DNA from: Acestrorhynchus altus
Lineage: Eukaryota; Chordata; Actinopteri; Characiformes; Acestrorhynchidae
Assembly (NCBI GenBank): GCA_034509495.1
Contig: CM067522.1
Span: 7,547,923 to 7,611,922 of the forward strand
Length of the DNA: 64,000 nucleotides
Direction: 5' to 3'
This document shows, piece after piece, positions 1 through 10,933 of this stretch (the stretch's first letter is position 1; each line of letters begins with the position of its first letter). Below the pieces are notes generated by a model. The model was not told the origin of the DNA and ran no database searches. It saw nothing but the letters and a program-made list of their open reading frames with translations. Both the position numbers and the translations under genes were made by a program.

Positions 1-120
1 TCCTTTGGCATTTAAACTGGATTTTAATGCAGTTCATTCAATTTGAAGCCTAGAAAACAGCATGTAAGTGCACACAATGTGTTCACAATGAGTTCTAAGA
101 GGTGTCATTTGAATATACAG
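1..120 (+). repeat. Family A interspersed repeat, partial
   Basis: Right half of a repeat seen about a dozen times in this window (called family A here). Shared blocks are 'tcctttggcatttaaactgg' and 'gaagcctagaaaacagcatg', and the copy ends near 'gttctaagag'. The left part is cut off by the window edge. The family is described in the entry at 5020-5740. Confidence 0.75.
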
Positions 121-504
121 TGGATGTTCCATAAATTAAACATTTATTCTGAAACCTTGTAATAAGCTTCCACAACTTTCAGAGCCAAGGAGAATAAAGA
201 GGTGGAATAGAATATATGAATGTATTTGTATAAGTATAGCACAACACAAGTAAAAGAACTTTCATGAGGGCAATCACAAGCCTTTAATAATACAAAATTA
301 ATTAATTAAGTGCTCTTGAAAGATGGGTCTTCAGTCAGTGAATCATTTGTTGGAGCTCCCAGCAGATGTTCATTCCACCACCTGGATGCCATGAGAGAGG
401 AAAGTCTAGATGCTTCCATACATGTCCCATATGTCTAAAAGGACAGTGGGTCAATCTGAGCTTGGCTCAATGTGAGGTGAGGGTTAGGTTAAAAAGAAGA
501 AGTG
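121..504. other. Non-coding, nothing recognised
   Basis: AT-rich DNA without a recognisable exon, RNA gene or known repeat. If the missing 5' exons of the + strand TMEM8 gene lie left of the window, this is intron. Confidence 0.5.
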
Positions 505-962
505 TTAGTCAACCTCTCTTTGTGTCCTGTATCTCCTGTCTTCCCATCTCTTCCTATCTCTTCTATATTTTATGATTTCCCCATGTGATTCTGAGCACAT
601 ATGTTTTGTTTGGTCTTGGTCCTGTCTCCACCCTTGCTCCGCCCATTTCCATCTGTGTCTCATTATTAATGACTCATTAACCCTGCCCATTGGTTATCCT
701 GTTCCAGGTGTGTTAAATGTTATCTTGTTATTTAAAACCCTCTGTTGCACTCAGTCCTTGGTTGTAGGTGCTGGTGTTTTGTGGGTATCTTGTGTTGGAC
801 TTTTACCATGCAGTTAGTTTGTCTAGGTTCTTGCGTTAGTTGGAGTACCATTGTCTGTTTTTCATTGTCTTTCCATGGTTTGTTTTCTTTATTTTATTCA
901 GTCCTAAACCCTGCACGTACATCTGCCTCCCTTGACTTCGTCTGCTCAGCACCAACATGAAT
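505..962 (+). mobile_element. LTR-retrotransposon LTR fragment
   Basis: This stretch is related to the better preserved LTR at 13901-14394, in the opposite orientation. Both contain, in the same order, 'ccccatgtg..gagcacat', 'ttgctccgcccatttccatc' (or 'ttcccatc'), 'tgtgtctcat', a 'ttatttaaaaccct' block and a T-rich 3' part. Ends are eroded and no target duplication could be assigned. No internal retroviral coding sequence was seen next to it. Confidence 0.6.
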
Positions 963-2040
963 ATTTCACCTTCTAAAGAACTTAAGAAAAGTGTACCTTA
1001 GTATAATGTCAAATATGTCTTAGTAGTGCTTTAGTACACGTTAGTGGTTCTAAAATAACATAAGTACAGACGGGCATAATTTTAGTGTCAGAATGAATGG
1101 ATTCAGGGAATGAAAGATTAGGAAAACGGCACGCAAGAGAGGCAATCACTCCACTCAGCTGCTCTCACAAACAGACTGTGTTAAATTTAAAAAATCCCAC
1201 AGCACAGTGGACCAAATCCAGTCTTTTCATTAGGCTGATCAATGTGAACCATGAATGAACATTTCATGCTTCTAAACCGACCAGCATGTGCATAAAGTTT
1301 CTTCACCTACATCACATGAGTTATCAAGGTCTTCCAGTGGCTGACGGCTGGGCTTTTCACTGTACAATAGGCATGTTATTCGACCATGGCTACTTTTGTG
1401 GTTTGCGGTTTTGGTTTATTGAAACACGGAGCATTCGAGCACAGGTAAATATTTATGACATCCGTTACCTCGTTGTCCTGTCTCTGAAAACATAGTGCAA
1501 TCATCCATTTTCTCTTCTTCTCAGCCCACGTTCATGAGGAATATTGAGTTGGACTGTCACATTGCCACAAGTTGGTATCATATATCAGCACAACATTCGA
1601 AATTGGCCCAAATCCAAACTGAATGTCCAATTCAGCATGATTTTAGCCATTAACACTACCACACACATAACACAGCTGTGTCAAAAAAAAAAAAATAGAT
1701 TGGATTTGGGCCACCGTACAAATGAACAAACAGACCATGTTGAAATAAAAGTCAGTAATACAAACCAAACAGTAAGTCAAAATGCTTTCAAACTGAAAAT
1801 GTGTTCAAACTGTAAAAACAGTCACATTATTTACCCACGGCTACTTATTAGGCTTGTATTTTTTGTGTCTTTACATTTGTATTTTGACGTTTTTCTCGGC
1901 CCAATATTATGTGCTGTATGAATGAGCCTCGTTCAAACAAACAGTCCATGTCAAAATAGAATTCAGTAGTAGCAACCTAACAGAAACTCAAACTTTAAGC
2001 TAAAATTAGTAACTGAAAACTGTGACCTGATCTAAATTAT
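963..2040. other. Non-coding, nothing recognised
   Basis: AT-rich sequence with only short chance frames and a 13-base A run near 1683. No splice-flanked coding segment was found. Confidence 0.5.
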
Positions 2041-2500
2041 GAATGTTAGGATCCCTTACAACACTGTCTGTTGTCAGCCGCAGGAAGCGGAGTGAAATGG
2101 CTGAACTCGGGAAGACTGAATACGGGTCAGGCTGCTTCTTCTGGATCAATTGCAGGGGCCTGATAGTACACACAAGCAGACCAGCCAGGAGAGAGCTATA
2201 GTGTTCAAGTTTTGAAAAGACAAGAAAGCGAACAAGCGCCTGGCCGGCCTCCCTAGAGAGAAAGGTCGAATGTTGTAATGGAGAAACCTGTGTACTGAGA
2301 ACGATAACTGCACAACCACAACTATTAATAGTTAACTTTAATTAGACATGAAGAGCGTCTATATGCAGCATCCACTCTGCTGAATTAAACAGCCTTGACC
2401 TTTCAGCTCAAGCTGTCTAGCTGAATAACCCTGAAAGGTCTCTCTCAGGAGACACAAAAAATCCACACCCACGGAGTGCACCAGAGGCCAAAAAATTTCA
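2040..2500. other. Low-repeat block, possible conserved non-coding element
   Basis: Mixed-composition sequence that matches none of the repeats in this window and has no convincing reading frame. It contains 'tttaattaga' and several CAGCTG-like or AGCTG motifs. The character resembles vertebrate conserved non-coding DNA, but conservation cannot be tested from one sequence. Confidence 0.25.
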
Positions 2501-2659
2501 CTTCTCTGCAAACAAGCTACTACACACGGTCAGGCCATGCAATGTCACGGTGTCCTTAGCTTTGCTGTTCTGCTCACACTCACAGCTACTCGTGGACAAA
2601 CGCATAGTGTGAAACCAAGAGGCACATTTTGCTTATTACTATTCATTGGCCAACACCAA

Positions 2660-2890
2660 ACATGTGAAGCAATCTGCAAGGCCCATTTGAGCTGCATTCT
2701 AATGAAGGCTTTTAGCTACTTTAAGTTGTACCTATTGCTGACATAAATGTGCAAAATGCACACACAGATTGTCTAGTCCCTGTATGCCTAATGCCAGGTG
2801 TTACCTAGAAGGGTATGAAGCCCCCTCTGTGTTCTCTGAAATGATGGTGCACCGTCTAATACTTCTGGAATGAGCTGGAGAGTTGCTCAT
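2660..2890 (+). mobile_element. Tc1-like element fragment (family T1)
   Basis: Shares 'agctactttaagttg', 'attgctgacat' and 'tgcacacacag.ttgtctagt' with copies at 21060, 53588 and 63637, and (in the other orientation) with 17795 and 47360. The family's terminal 'atgtccaaatgtttgtg' is missing here, so this is an internal piece. Confidence 0.6.
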
Positions 2891-3164
2891 CCAGCATCCT
2901 AATATCATAATGTTCTTGACACTGAAAGCAATCAATACATCGCAGAAATGCTGTAAAATCTAGTAGAAAGCATTCCCTGGAAGGAGAGACAGTTACTCCA
3001 ACAAAAGCAGGATAAACTTTTTTAATACCCTTGATCTGAGAAGAAACAATGAATGAGCAGGTGTATCTATTTTTGTAACATCACATACCAGTGAATTGTT
3101 TTTATAGCTGAACCACTTAGATCCTGTAGTCCACACTTCTACAGTTTCATAGAAGCCAAGATTT

Positions 3165-3350
3165 ACACTTTGTGGGCAGTTACAGACCTGTTTTTATGGC
3201 TTCATAACTCAGGATCAGAATAACCTACAAACATGACACCTTTAACAACCTATGAGACTCACCCTGTTTAACCCCTATCACTATGCGAGGAAATAGCTAA
3301 AATTCACCCATTTCCAACTGAATTAAATCCCAGTTTAAATGCCAAAGGAG
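3165..3350 (-). repeat. Family A repeat, inverted copy
   Basis: Read on the - strand this gives 'ctcctttggcatttaaactg', then 'atttaattcagttgga', then 'gtaggttattctgatcctga', which is the order of the right half of family A. It lies head to head with the + strand copy at 3380-3590. Confidence 0.7.
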
Positions 3351-3379
3351 ATTTTTTTCTTGTGTGAGCAAAAATAGAG

Positions 3380-3590
3380 CAAACGTCACCTTCTCATTGT
3401 CCTAACTAACCCAGTATCTGGGTCAGTGGCTTCATTAGCCCTGCCCCTCTCACTGATCAGTTGGAGTTTGCATGCAGGTTGAGCAGATACATGTGGACAG
3501 AGCAGTAAACATGCACTGGAAGGCTCATTTGACCTTTAAACTTTGATTAAATTCAGTTGGATATCTCGGGTTCTAAGAGTTAAACCTTTT
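3380..3590 (+). repeat. Family A repeat
   Basis: Contains 'actgatcagttggagt', 'gcatgcaggttgagca', 'tacatgtggacagagcagta' and 'aacatgcactggaagg'. It then jumps to the terminal 'atctcgggttctaagagtta', so the middle-right part has been deleted. Confidence 0.8.
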
Positions 3591-3689
3591 ACAAATTTGG
3601 TTCTTTATGGGAGCAAAATGGTGGTTTAATTACTCAACAAATCCTGTGTAGCTCCTTTATTGGTAAGGAGTATTAATACCGATGCTTTG

Positions 3690-3950
3690 GGGAAATTGTG
3701 CTTCTTTCAGATGTTGAGTGTGGCAGCAGATCTCATGTCTAAAATGTCCTTGTTGTAGCTGGCTTTTGAAATCACATGCTCTCATTGCTCTTCACCTTGA
3801 AAGACATAATTACCGTGAGAGCACTGCCCTCTCGGGCCCTGCAGCAATCACCTAAGACTGGCTGCTAGGGCTGAATCGGGCTCGACCTCAAACTGTCTAC
3901 AAGAGCCACTCAGAGCGCCCTGGGGGAATGTTTTTCGCTCCCACCCTGTA
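3690..3950. other. Low-repeat block, possible conserved non-coding element
   Basis: A stretch of higher GC and mixed composition with no repeat match and no coding frame, containing 'cataattaccgtgagag'. It ends where the CA microsatellite begins. Only its character suggests constraint. Confidence 0.25.
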
Positions 3951-3951
3951 G

Positions 3952-3995
3952 ACACACACACACACGCGCACACACACACACGCACACACACACAC
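3952..3995. repeat. (CA)n microsatellite
   Basis: A CA tract with three CG interruptions. Confidence 0.95.
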
Positions 3996-4192
3996 TCCTA
4001 CACTGACTCACCTTCACACAGGGTGGTCTTTCTCTGTCATGCTCACACACAGACACGCACAGGTTCCATTCTCTGGCCTTTGCTACAGCTCATTAGCCCA
4101 TCTCTCCCCTTTTGGCATTTTATCAAGTGCAAGTGTCTGTTTGAGGACAAACTCAGTAGCTCAGGGGACAGTGTATGTTTGTGTGCTATATA

Positions 4193-4232
4193 TGTGTGTG
4201 TGTGTGTGTGTGTGCATGTGTGTGTGTGTGTG
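4193..4232. repeat. (TG)n microsatellite
   Basis: TG tract with one 'ca' interruption. It is the reverse-complement type of the CA tract 200 bp to the left. Overlapping open frames rich in Cys and Val are products of the repeat, not genes. Confidence 0.95.
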
Positions 4233-4737
4233 CTGGCCCTGTCATATTTATATTAACACAGAAAAGAGGCCAGGCCACTTGGCTAAACACTCTGTTTACA
4301 TTTCCAGCAGCACACAAAGTCAAAGGGAGGTTAAACAAACTTTATTCAATTGTATTTGATGGAGGAAAATCAACACAAAAATAAGACTGACCCTTTGACC
4401 CCACAACCTAATGAGACAGCAAGGCCAACAGCCAAACTTGTCTGTTACATTTGCTTTGGTCGAGTTAGAATCAGGGCAAGGCATTAGACACCAGAGTTCT
4501 AGTAGCAGTATGCCGTCATTGTTGCTTCCCAGGGTATCAGAGGAACAGAGTGCAAATTGATATCAAAATTGTGTGTATATGTTCCAGAGGCCCTAGAAAG
4601 GAAAATACTGTAGCAGTTCCTGTTCTCCCTGTACTGTCCAAATATGTCAGTTACTTCTGTAAACCCTTAGATGATTATTCAGTTATCAATCCTCATTCAG
4701 AAACATTTAGGATTTTTTTATTTAGTGTGTTTCACAC

Positions 4738-4945
4738 AGTTTCAGGTGCTGGGGTTGTGGGTTTAATCCCTGCTCTGGTCACTGTGAGGAGTTTGGTGTG
4801 TTTTCTCTTTGTTGATGAGGGTTTCATCCAGGAACTCCACACATGGTTGGGGAATTGTCTATGCTGGTGTGTTGGTGAAGTGTCTATGCGGGTATTCCTG
4901 CGTTGCACCTGACGGCTCTGGATCAACTGTGACCCTATTCCGGAA
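4738..4945 (+). mobile_element. tRNA-derived SINE copy
   Basis: Contains 'gtgctggggttgtgggttta' followed by 'atccctgctctggtcactgt', 'gaggagtttggtgtgtt', 'ggtattcctgcgttgcac' and 'ggctctggatcaactgtgac'. This is the layout of a common fish SINE with a tRNA-like head (B-box-like 'gggtttaatccc'). It is diverged and shortened in the middle. Confidence 0.6.
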
Positions 4946-5019
4946 GAAGCTTATAATATAACAGTTTGCAGATCTTGTGGAGTTCTCTTGGATTCTATCT
5001 GATGGCCTGTTACGACGTG

Positions 5020-5740
5020 TTAATTATGACATTAGATCCCTAGGCCAATTTTGTGGGAGGTTGTCATAGTTTGACGTACTTTTATTTGCTATAAATGAGA
5101 AAAGTATTTATAGGAGACAATCAGTTTTCTTAAGGACTAAAAAAAACATCTCAGAAATCCTGTTGGAAATTTATCATCCAGAGAGGCTTTGAGTTGAAAA
5201 TGCAAGAATACTGCTTATTACATATACAACGGAGTTATTTGTAATGATTAGCTTGATAAGGACTTTTATAATATGTTCTTCAAAATATGTTACAATAGTC
5301 CAAATAGGAAAAAAAAATTATCCCTTCTTGGGACTTTTATTGTGAATTTTGTACATTGTCTGAGTATTCAGCCCTTCCATTCTAATTTCCCTCTATAACC
5401 CAGTATGTGAGTCAGTGAAACCTACTCCTTCTCATACAGTCAGGTCTATATGCAGGTTGAGCTATATACATGTGGACAGAGCAGTAAACATGCACTGTGA
5501 GCTCCTTTGGCATTTACACTGGGATTTAATTCAGTTGGGAACAAGTGAACTTTATCTGTCCCTGATAATTCATCACACAATGATGTTATGAATGATAATG
5601 TAGACAGGCCGAGTCTTTTTTTGTTTATTATATGTGTATCATGTTTGTAGGTTACTCTGATCCTGAGATATGAAGCCTAGAAAATGGCATGTATCTGCCA
5701 GTAAAGTGTGTATCTCAGGTTTTGAGAGTTAAGGCACAGA
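5020..5740 (+). repeat. Family A repeat, near full length
   Basis: One of the two or three longest copies (about 700 bp). Order of blocks: 'taggccaattttgtggg', 'agtatttataggagacaatc', 'tcatccagagaggctttgag', 'ggacttttattgtgaattt', 'tatgcaggttgagctatata', 'catgtggacagagcagtaaa', 'ggcatttacactgggattta', 'aggttactctgatcctgaga', 'tgaagcctagaaaatggcat', ending 'ttttgagagttaag'. No reading frame is shared between copies, so it is non-autonomous. Copy ends look like 'ttaac.cttanaacc' on the left and its inverse on the right, which would fit a short-TIR DNA transposon with a TTAA-type target. That classification is inference. Confidence 0.75.
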
Positions 5741-5844
5741 TTCCATATGATTTCTGGTAGTTTCTGAACACTGTATACTGAGAGGACCCCACAAGTCCTG
5801 CTGTTTTGGAGATATTCATAACCATCACGGTTTGGACCTTGTCG

Positions 5845-5960
5845 GAGTGTCTCAGATTCCTACACCCACTTAGAGCATATGTCTACCTGGAACCGGCCCA
5901 GCCCACATTCATCCCATGTGAGCCCTACAGGAGCATGTTGTCTGGGTTGTTTAGCTGATG
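5845..5960 (+). repeat. Family C interspersed repeat
   Basis: Shares 'cacccacttagagcat', 'tctacctggaacc', 'cagcccacattcatcccat' and 'gagcatgttgtctgggt' with the longer copy at 15690-16015. Class unknown. Confidence 0.6.
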
Positions 5961-7645
5961 TGGTTGAATGTGGGAGAAATGAGCAAACATAAAGATCTGA
6001 GCAATCAGCCAGACCAGTGAATCGAGTCATCTCTGAAACAGTACTGCTCCATGAAACAGCCATGGAAAATACCTACTGGTATCCAAGACTCAGTGATGCG
6101 AGAGGGCAACAATGGGCTAGTGTGGCACAAGTCACAGATGGTGATGAAGATTTTCATTCCAGAACATAATTATGGTAAAAATCAGTCTGTGCATCACCAA
6201 AACAGTTCATTCAAAACAGGCTTCGCTTCATTTCTAGGAATATAATCAAATACAAAAACAATATTTTGGAACAAACATACGATATATTCTAAACAGATAA
6301 AAATGCAGATACCAATAGGAGACACACTGTTCTCTTTTTAATCTCTTAGGTTCCAGTTCTGACCAGTAGATAAATCCACTGCATGCCAAACATAACCTTG
6401 AGACTGACCAAGCTCCACTCACTGTCTGTGGCTGCTTCTGAACAGTTCACCGAGCCATCGTTTTCTATCTGTTTTCCTTGAACCTGCCTGATCTTTATCT
6501 CATTTTCTCAGTAAATATACTGGCAGAGCTGACAGGCTTATTGATCTGCATTGCTACAAGATTAGAATAAAAGATTATCCAGTTAAGTATTTAAAAACAA
6601 CCAGTTAGCAGTGGTTTGCTGAAGTAGCCTAAACTTATCAGGGAGCAGGACGCTCATAGGAAGCTCATAGGAGGTGAAAACATCACCAAGGCGGCATCAC
6701 TTTGAAGGAATTATAACTCATTTCTCCACATAAAACACTTGACTTGGTCAGTCTACGTATTTGACCATTCTTTTGTAGAATGAGTGGCGGTCAAAATTCA
6801 TTGTTGTAATGTTTTTTTCTGTCTCCAAACATAACACAGCTCATTTAAACCAAAAATCTATTTTGGACAATATACCCACATAAAAATTGCTCATAACAAA
6901 GTGCAGATGAGCAGCAGTGTTGTTTTGGAGGGCAGTGGATTCCTCCCTACCATGCATGCTTTTGTTATTTAATTTATAATTTTTTTATTTTTCTGATATT
7001 GAACATCATCTTTAGCTGATGTGAAAAAGGCCTTTAATTGCTTACAGTAGATTCATTTGTCACCTCACAGACTATTACACACCTTGCTCTTGGCATGATC
7101 TCACACACCCTGGGGAGGGTAATAATGGTCGTGAATTTCCTCTGTTTGTACACAATCTGTCTGACTGTGGATTGTTGGTTTCCAAACATTTTATAGATGG
7201 TTTAGTAACCTTTTCCAGTCTGAAACATCAACAGCTCTTCTTCTGAGCTCCTCTGTTCATGCCATAAACTGTTGAAGATCAGACTCACAGATCAATATCA
7301 GAACTATTAACAGGCAGGATTACTTTGATCAGGTACATCATTTTATCTTAATATTTTGAGTCAGTGTATAAAAATGATTATTTTTGTCCAAAATAAGCGA
7401 CCTTTTCAAAGAGTAATGGGTTTTGTAATTAATATCTTTCATTAATTTGGCACAATAGTACACAGTTGGCACAAAAAAAGTTTGTTCACAAGCACAAACT
7501 GCCTGCAGACCATAATATAGCCTATTTTAAAAGTCTCTTAATGCATTGCAGTTAATTTGTTAAGGTGAGATAGGGTTACACTGAAAAGGGGAACTTTTCT
7601 GGCCCAAAGATGTACGTCCTTAGAGTCCTTAATCAGTCTATAGTC
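5961..7645. other. Non-coding, nothing recognised
   Basis: AT-rich DNA with scattered stops in all frames. No repeat family named in this annotation was found here and no exon candidate is visible. Confidence 0.5.
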
Positions 7646-7649
7646 ATAT

Positions 7650-8340
7650 CTCATAAATGAAATGACTGGAGCCAAGTTGAACCAGTGCCCAGAACTAAAG
7701 CTGTACATTTCACGAGCTGAAATGCAAAGTCATCTGCATCTGAGCTCTAACACAGTAAAGCTGGCCAGCGTTAGTGCCAGCCACGTGGGCCATGCAAAAT
7801 TAACATCCAGCATTGGTTCCTCATCAGCTGCTGCCCTTGATAACCTTGGCTGATGGTCAATGACTGGTCACAGGAGCTGTCTTGGGCATTTAATGGCTGT
7901 GGTTGTGGTTTGAATGTGGTTTTCCCACTTGACGGCTTGACTCGTGCGCTATCCTGTGGTCACTCCGACGGCAGAACACTTTCCGCTGCTTGTTAATTTT
8001 GAGAGTGGTTTGAATGACAGCCAAGGCACTGCCCTGAGCTCAGCTCTGCTAGCCATCAGTCATTGTTTGGAAGTGTACTTCCCAGATTGGGGTCTGGTCC
8101 AGGGCCAGATGAACACAGGTGCTTGGCACAGTATCGACATTTTAGCGACCCGCCCTGCATACCAAGCAACAGTGAACACAGCAAACGCCAATCTGGATAA
8201 TGGTGATTACTACAAATGCACTAGCTTCTCCCCTGTTGGAAGCTTCACATGTGTGTCTGTATGTCAATACCAGTCAAAAGGCTGGACACATCTGAGTGAA
8301 CTTTCGTTTAAATGTAAAGACGTTTTGATTTAAGCGTATT
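7650..8340 (+). other. Stop-poor block with an orphan 129-codon frame
   Basis: A frame from 7944 to 8333 is open for 129 codons in otherwise stop-rich DNA, and a 63-codon frame (7662-7853) lies just upstream. The sequence is less AT-rich than its surroundings and matches no repeat here. The frame shows no signal peptide, no recognised domain and no convincing flanking splice sites. I do not recognise it. It may be a conserved non-coding block, an old retrocopy or chance. It is followed directly by an A-rich stretch (8346-8372), which could be a retroposition tail. Confidence 0.25.
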
Positions 8341-8384
8341 CATGATTTAAAGAAGAAAAATAAAAATAAAATCTTCATGAGTTG

Positions 8385-8645
8385 TTAAAGGAGCCTTTCA
8401 GTGCATGTTCTGCTGCTCTGTGTGCAGGTTGAGCCTGTACATGTCGACAGAGCAGAGTAAACATGCACTGGAAGGGATTTAATTCAGTTAGAAACAAGTA
8501 TATTTAATGTTTTATTTTTTTTTTTCAAGCTGAATTAGTCGCTGATCATTCACAATGATATGTTACTCTGATCCTGAGTTATAAGCCTAGAAAACAGCAC
8601 GCAACTGGTCGCAAAGTCCATATCTTGGGTTCTAAGAGATGAAAT
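8385..8645 (+). repeat. Family A repeat
   Basis: Contains 'gtgcaggttgagcctgtaca', 'gtaaacatgcactggaaggg', 'tatgttactctgatcctgag', 'aagcctagaaaacagcac' and ends 'gggttctaagagatgaaat'. The left third is missing. Confidence 0.8.
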
Positions 8646-9785
8646 GTTAAGATTACAACATTAAGTTTGTTTCTAATACTTCTGCTGCACTGATCACTGG
8701 TAGGAAACATCAAAGGTGGTGCTTTAGTGTTGTTACAGTAAACAGATGACAAAGATCATTTGATTCTTTCTGTGTCTCTGTGTAGTTCTGGAACTGTACT
8801 GATATTTCTGTTTGTTTTTAAAGCATTTCAAAGCATTAAAGCATCACCCCAGTACTTTGACACATGGTGGGGGTAAATGCCGCTCTAGTTCTGGTGGCTT
8901 TGTGTTAGTCCTCACCCTTCCAACGTAGTAACACAAGTGTTTGATGGGGAAACTAGCAGGTATGAAATGAAATGCAGGCATAAATGAATAATCAAACATA
9001 TTTGGTTGCATCTTGTAGCATCTATATTTCTGTTCTGTGCTTCTAAGTTCTGTTCATCATTTGTCATTGACAAAATCCACAGCTGCCTCCTAAAGCGTGC
9101 TCCTGATCTGTAGGATAGGTCTATTATTTATTATGGCAAGAATTACTCTGTCAGACTGTAGGAGATGGTATGAATGTACTAAGCCTTTAAGAGCCTTTCA
9201 GATCAGGGAAAGAATTCCATTGAACGAAGTCTATTGTAACGGGAACAGATACCGAGCACAGGCTAAAGCAGGTGTAATTCACTCCTTAATATTTCTGCTC
9301 TGTGTCAGCAACCTGCGGCTGCATTTTCAATAACTGTAGTCTGTGGTGATATTAGATAATCCAACAAAGAAAGTATTAAAGATGAATGAAGAGAAAAAGA
9401 CAAAAGTTTGACCCACGGTTTTATCATCCATAAGTATGAGGTAAAGCCTTACAGTTAGTTACCTTCAGCGTGTCAAGTGTAATGACACTTTAATATATTT
9501 TTCTAAAGGTGTTACAGTATATGCTCAGCTGCTACATGGGTTCATTCTGAATTACAAGCATTTATATTCTGCATCAACAGCTTCCATTCTGCTCTCATTA
9601 CCTTCTCGGTTCAGTACCGAACAATGGAAAACGTAAGCCTTAAATGTAATTTATTATACTGGAATTATCTGCTCGCCCTCATTATTGTCAGGTGGTCTGC
9701 TTAAGTTTTAATATGTGTTAATATTCATTTTAATTGGAATTAGTGGAATTATTGGAATTGGAATTATTCATAGGAATTAGTGGAC
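8646..9785. other. Non-coding, mostly unrecognised
   Basis: No exon or named repeat. 9097-9333 is open for 78 codons and is less AT-rich than the rest, but has no recognisable protein features. Confidence 0.4.
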
Positions 9786-10168
9786 TTGGGGCTGTGAGTG
9801 GCTCAGTGGTGTAATGTACCACAACTATCTCAGGAACGCAGGTTCAAAACCCAGGTCATGCTGCTTGACATCTGGGTCTGAGAAAACAAAAATGGGTTCT
9901 CTCTCTGGGTAGGTAGATGGCACACTCTCCCCACATCACACTCTCACAGGCATCTGTTAGCTGTCATAGCTAGCACTTTCCTCCGAGTGCATTGGCTGCC
10001 CAGCAGTGATATAATGCTGACAGGTCAAAAAAAGGTGGTGGTTGACTTCACATGTATCAGAGGAGTCATGTGCTTGTCCTCATCCTCCAAGTGGTAGGAG
10101 CATTATATGTGATAGTGGGAGAGTCCTAATGGTGTTGGTACTTCCAAATTGGGGAGAAAATATATTTT
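9786..10168 (+). mobile_element. tRNA-derived SINE
   Basis: The head 'ggctgtgagtggctcagtgg' and 'caggttcaaaaccc' resemble A- and B-box sequences of a tRNA-derived SINE. The body shares 'ggtagatggc.c.ctc', 'atgtatcagagga', 'atgtgcttgtc' and a 'ggggagaaaat'-type end with the copy at 43033-43334, so both belong to one family. Confidence 0.7.
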
Positions 10169-10179
10169 TTACAACTGTC

Positions 10180-10375
10180 ACAGAGCAGCTTTGCTGAGAA
10201 GGTGAACAATAACACACGAAACAAAGGATAAAGACATAACACCGCAAGTGAGCAAGCCAATGGTCAACAGTGGCAAGGAACGATTCCCTCAGAGCTTGAG
10301 GAAGAAAACTTTGGAGGAACCAGGTTCACAGGGTGGGACCCATCCTCATCTGCTCAAACTACTTGTACATAGTTA
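10180..10375 (-). mobile_element. L2-like LINE 3' end fragment
   Basis: Contains 'cacagagcagctttgctgag', 'cagtggcaaggaacgattcc', 'ctcagagcttgaggaagaaa' and 'ggaggaaccagg'. This is the 3' region typical of fish L2-type LINEs in reverse orientation, and it is also seen at 53690 next to reverse-transcriptase sequence. Confidence 0.6.
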
Positions 10376-10925
10376 ATTGGGGGACACTGAACCACCACAT
10401 CTACTGTAATACTCGGGTGTACTGAAGTAGTAGTTTGATGGTAGACATAATAATAACAGTAGCAGCTAATTAGTAGATTAGCAGCTCATCTGTGATCTGT
10501 GTAAGTTTCTACCTACTTGATGATGAAAGGTGGGCAACTAGTCCAGGTCCAGTATTTGGAAGGTGGGCAGCCAATCTGAAGGGGTGGCAAGGGAGATCGG
10601 GATCCTTCTCAGGTGGGTGGCAGGGTAGCTTAAGGTTAGCATTTCATCAGCCTGGGTGGGTGGGTCATCACTGGAAAGATAGAGATGTAATTAGGTAGAG
10701 ATGTAATTACAAAGAATGTAAACAGAGTGTGGCTCCGGCAGATGTGACTTCAACAGTCTAACTTAAAGGAGAGAACAAGAAGGTAACAGAAATATGGGAG
10801 CATCCTGAAACATTGGCTTCCAACTACTCTACAGTCCCAGACCTGAGTGATCACATGATGGAGCTCTTCCCCCTGCTGAAGCCTTCTGAAATTCTGGGAA
10901 CGAGTAGGAAGCCAGCACCCTGTGA
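10376..10925. other. Non-coding, nothing recognised
   Basis: Contains a short G-rich imperfect direct repeat ('ggtgggcaactag', 'ggtgggcagccaat', 'ggtgggtggcagggt') between 10528 and 10630. No gene seen. Confidence 0.4.
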
Positions 10926-10933
10926 CCTTAGTG

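Noticed and set aside
4023..4384. Three overlapping + frames of 69-106 codons
   Set aside because: They are driven by the TG microsatellite (Cys-Val runs) and have no start context, domain or splice structure.
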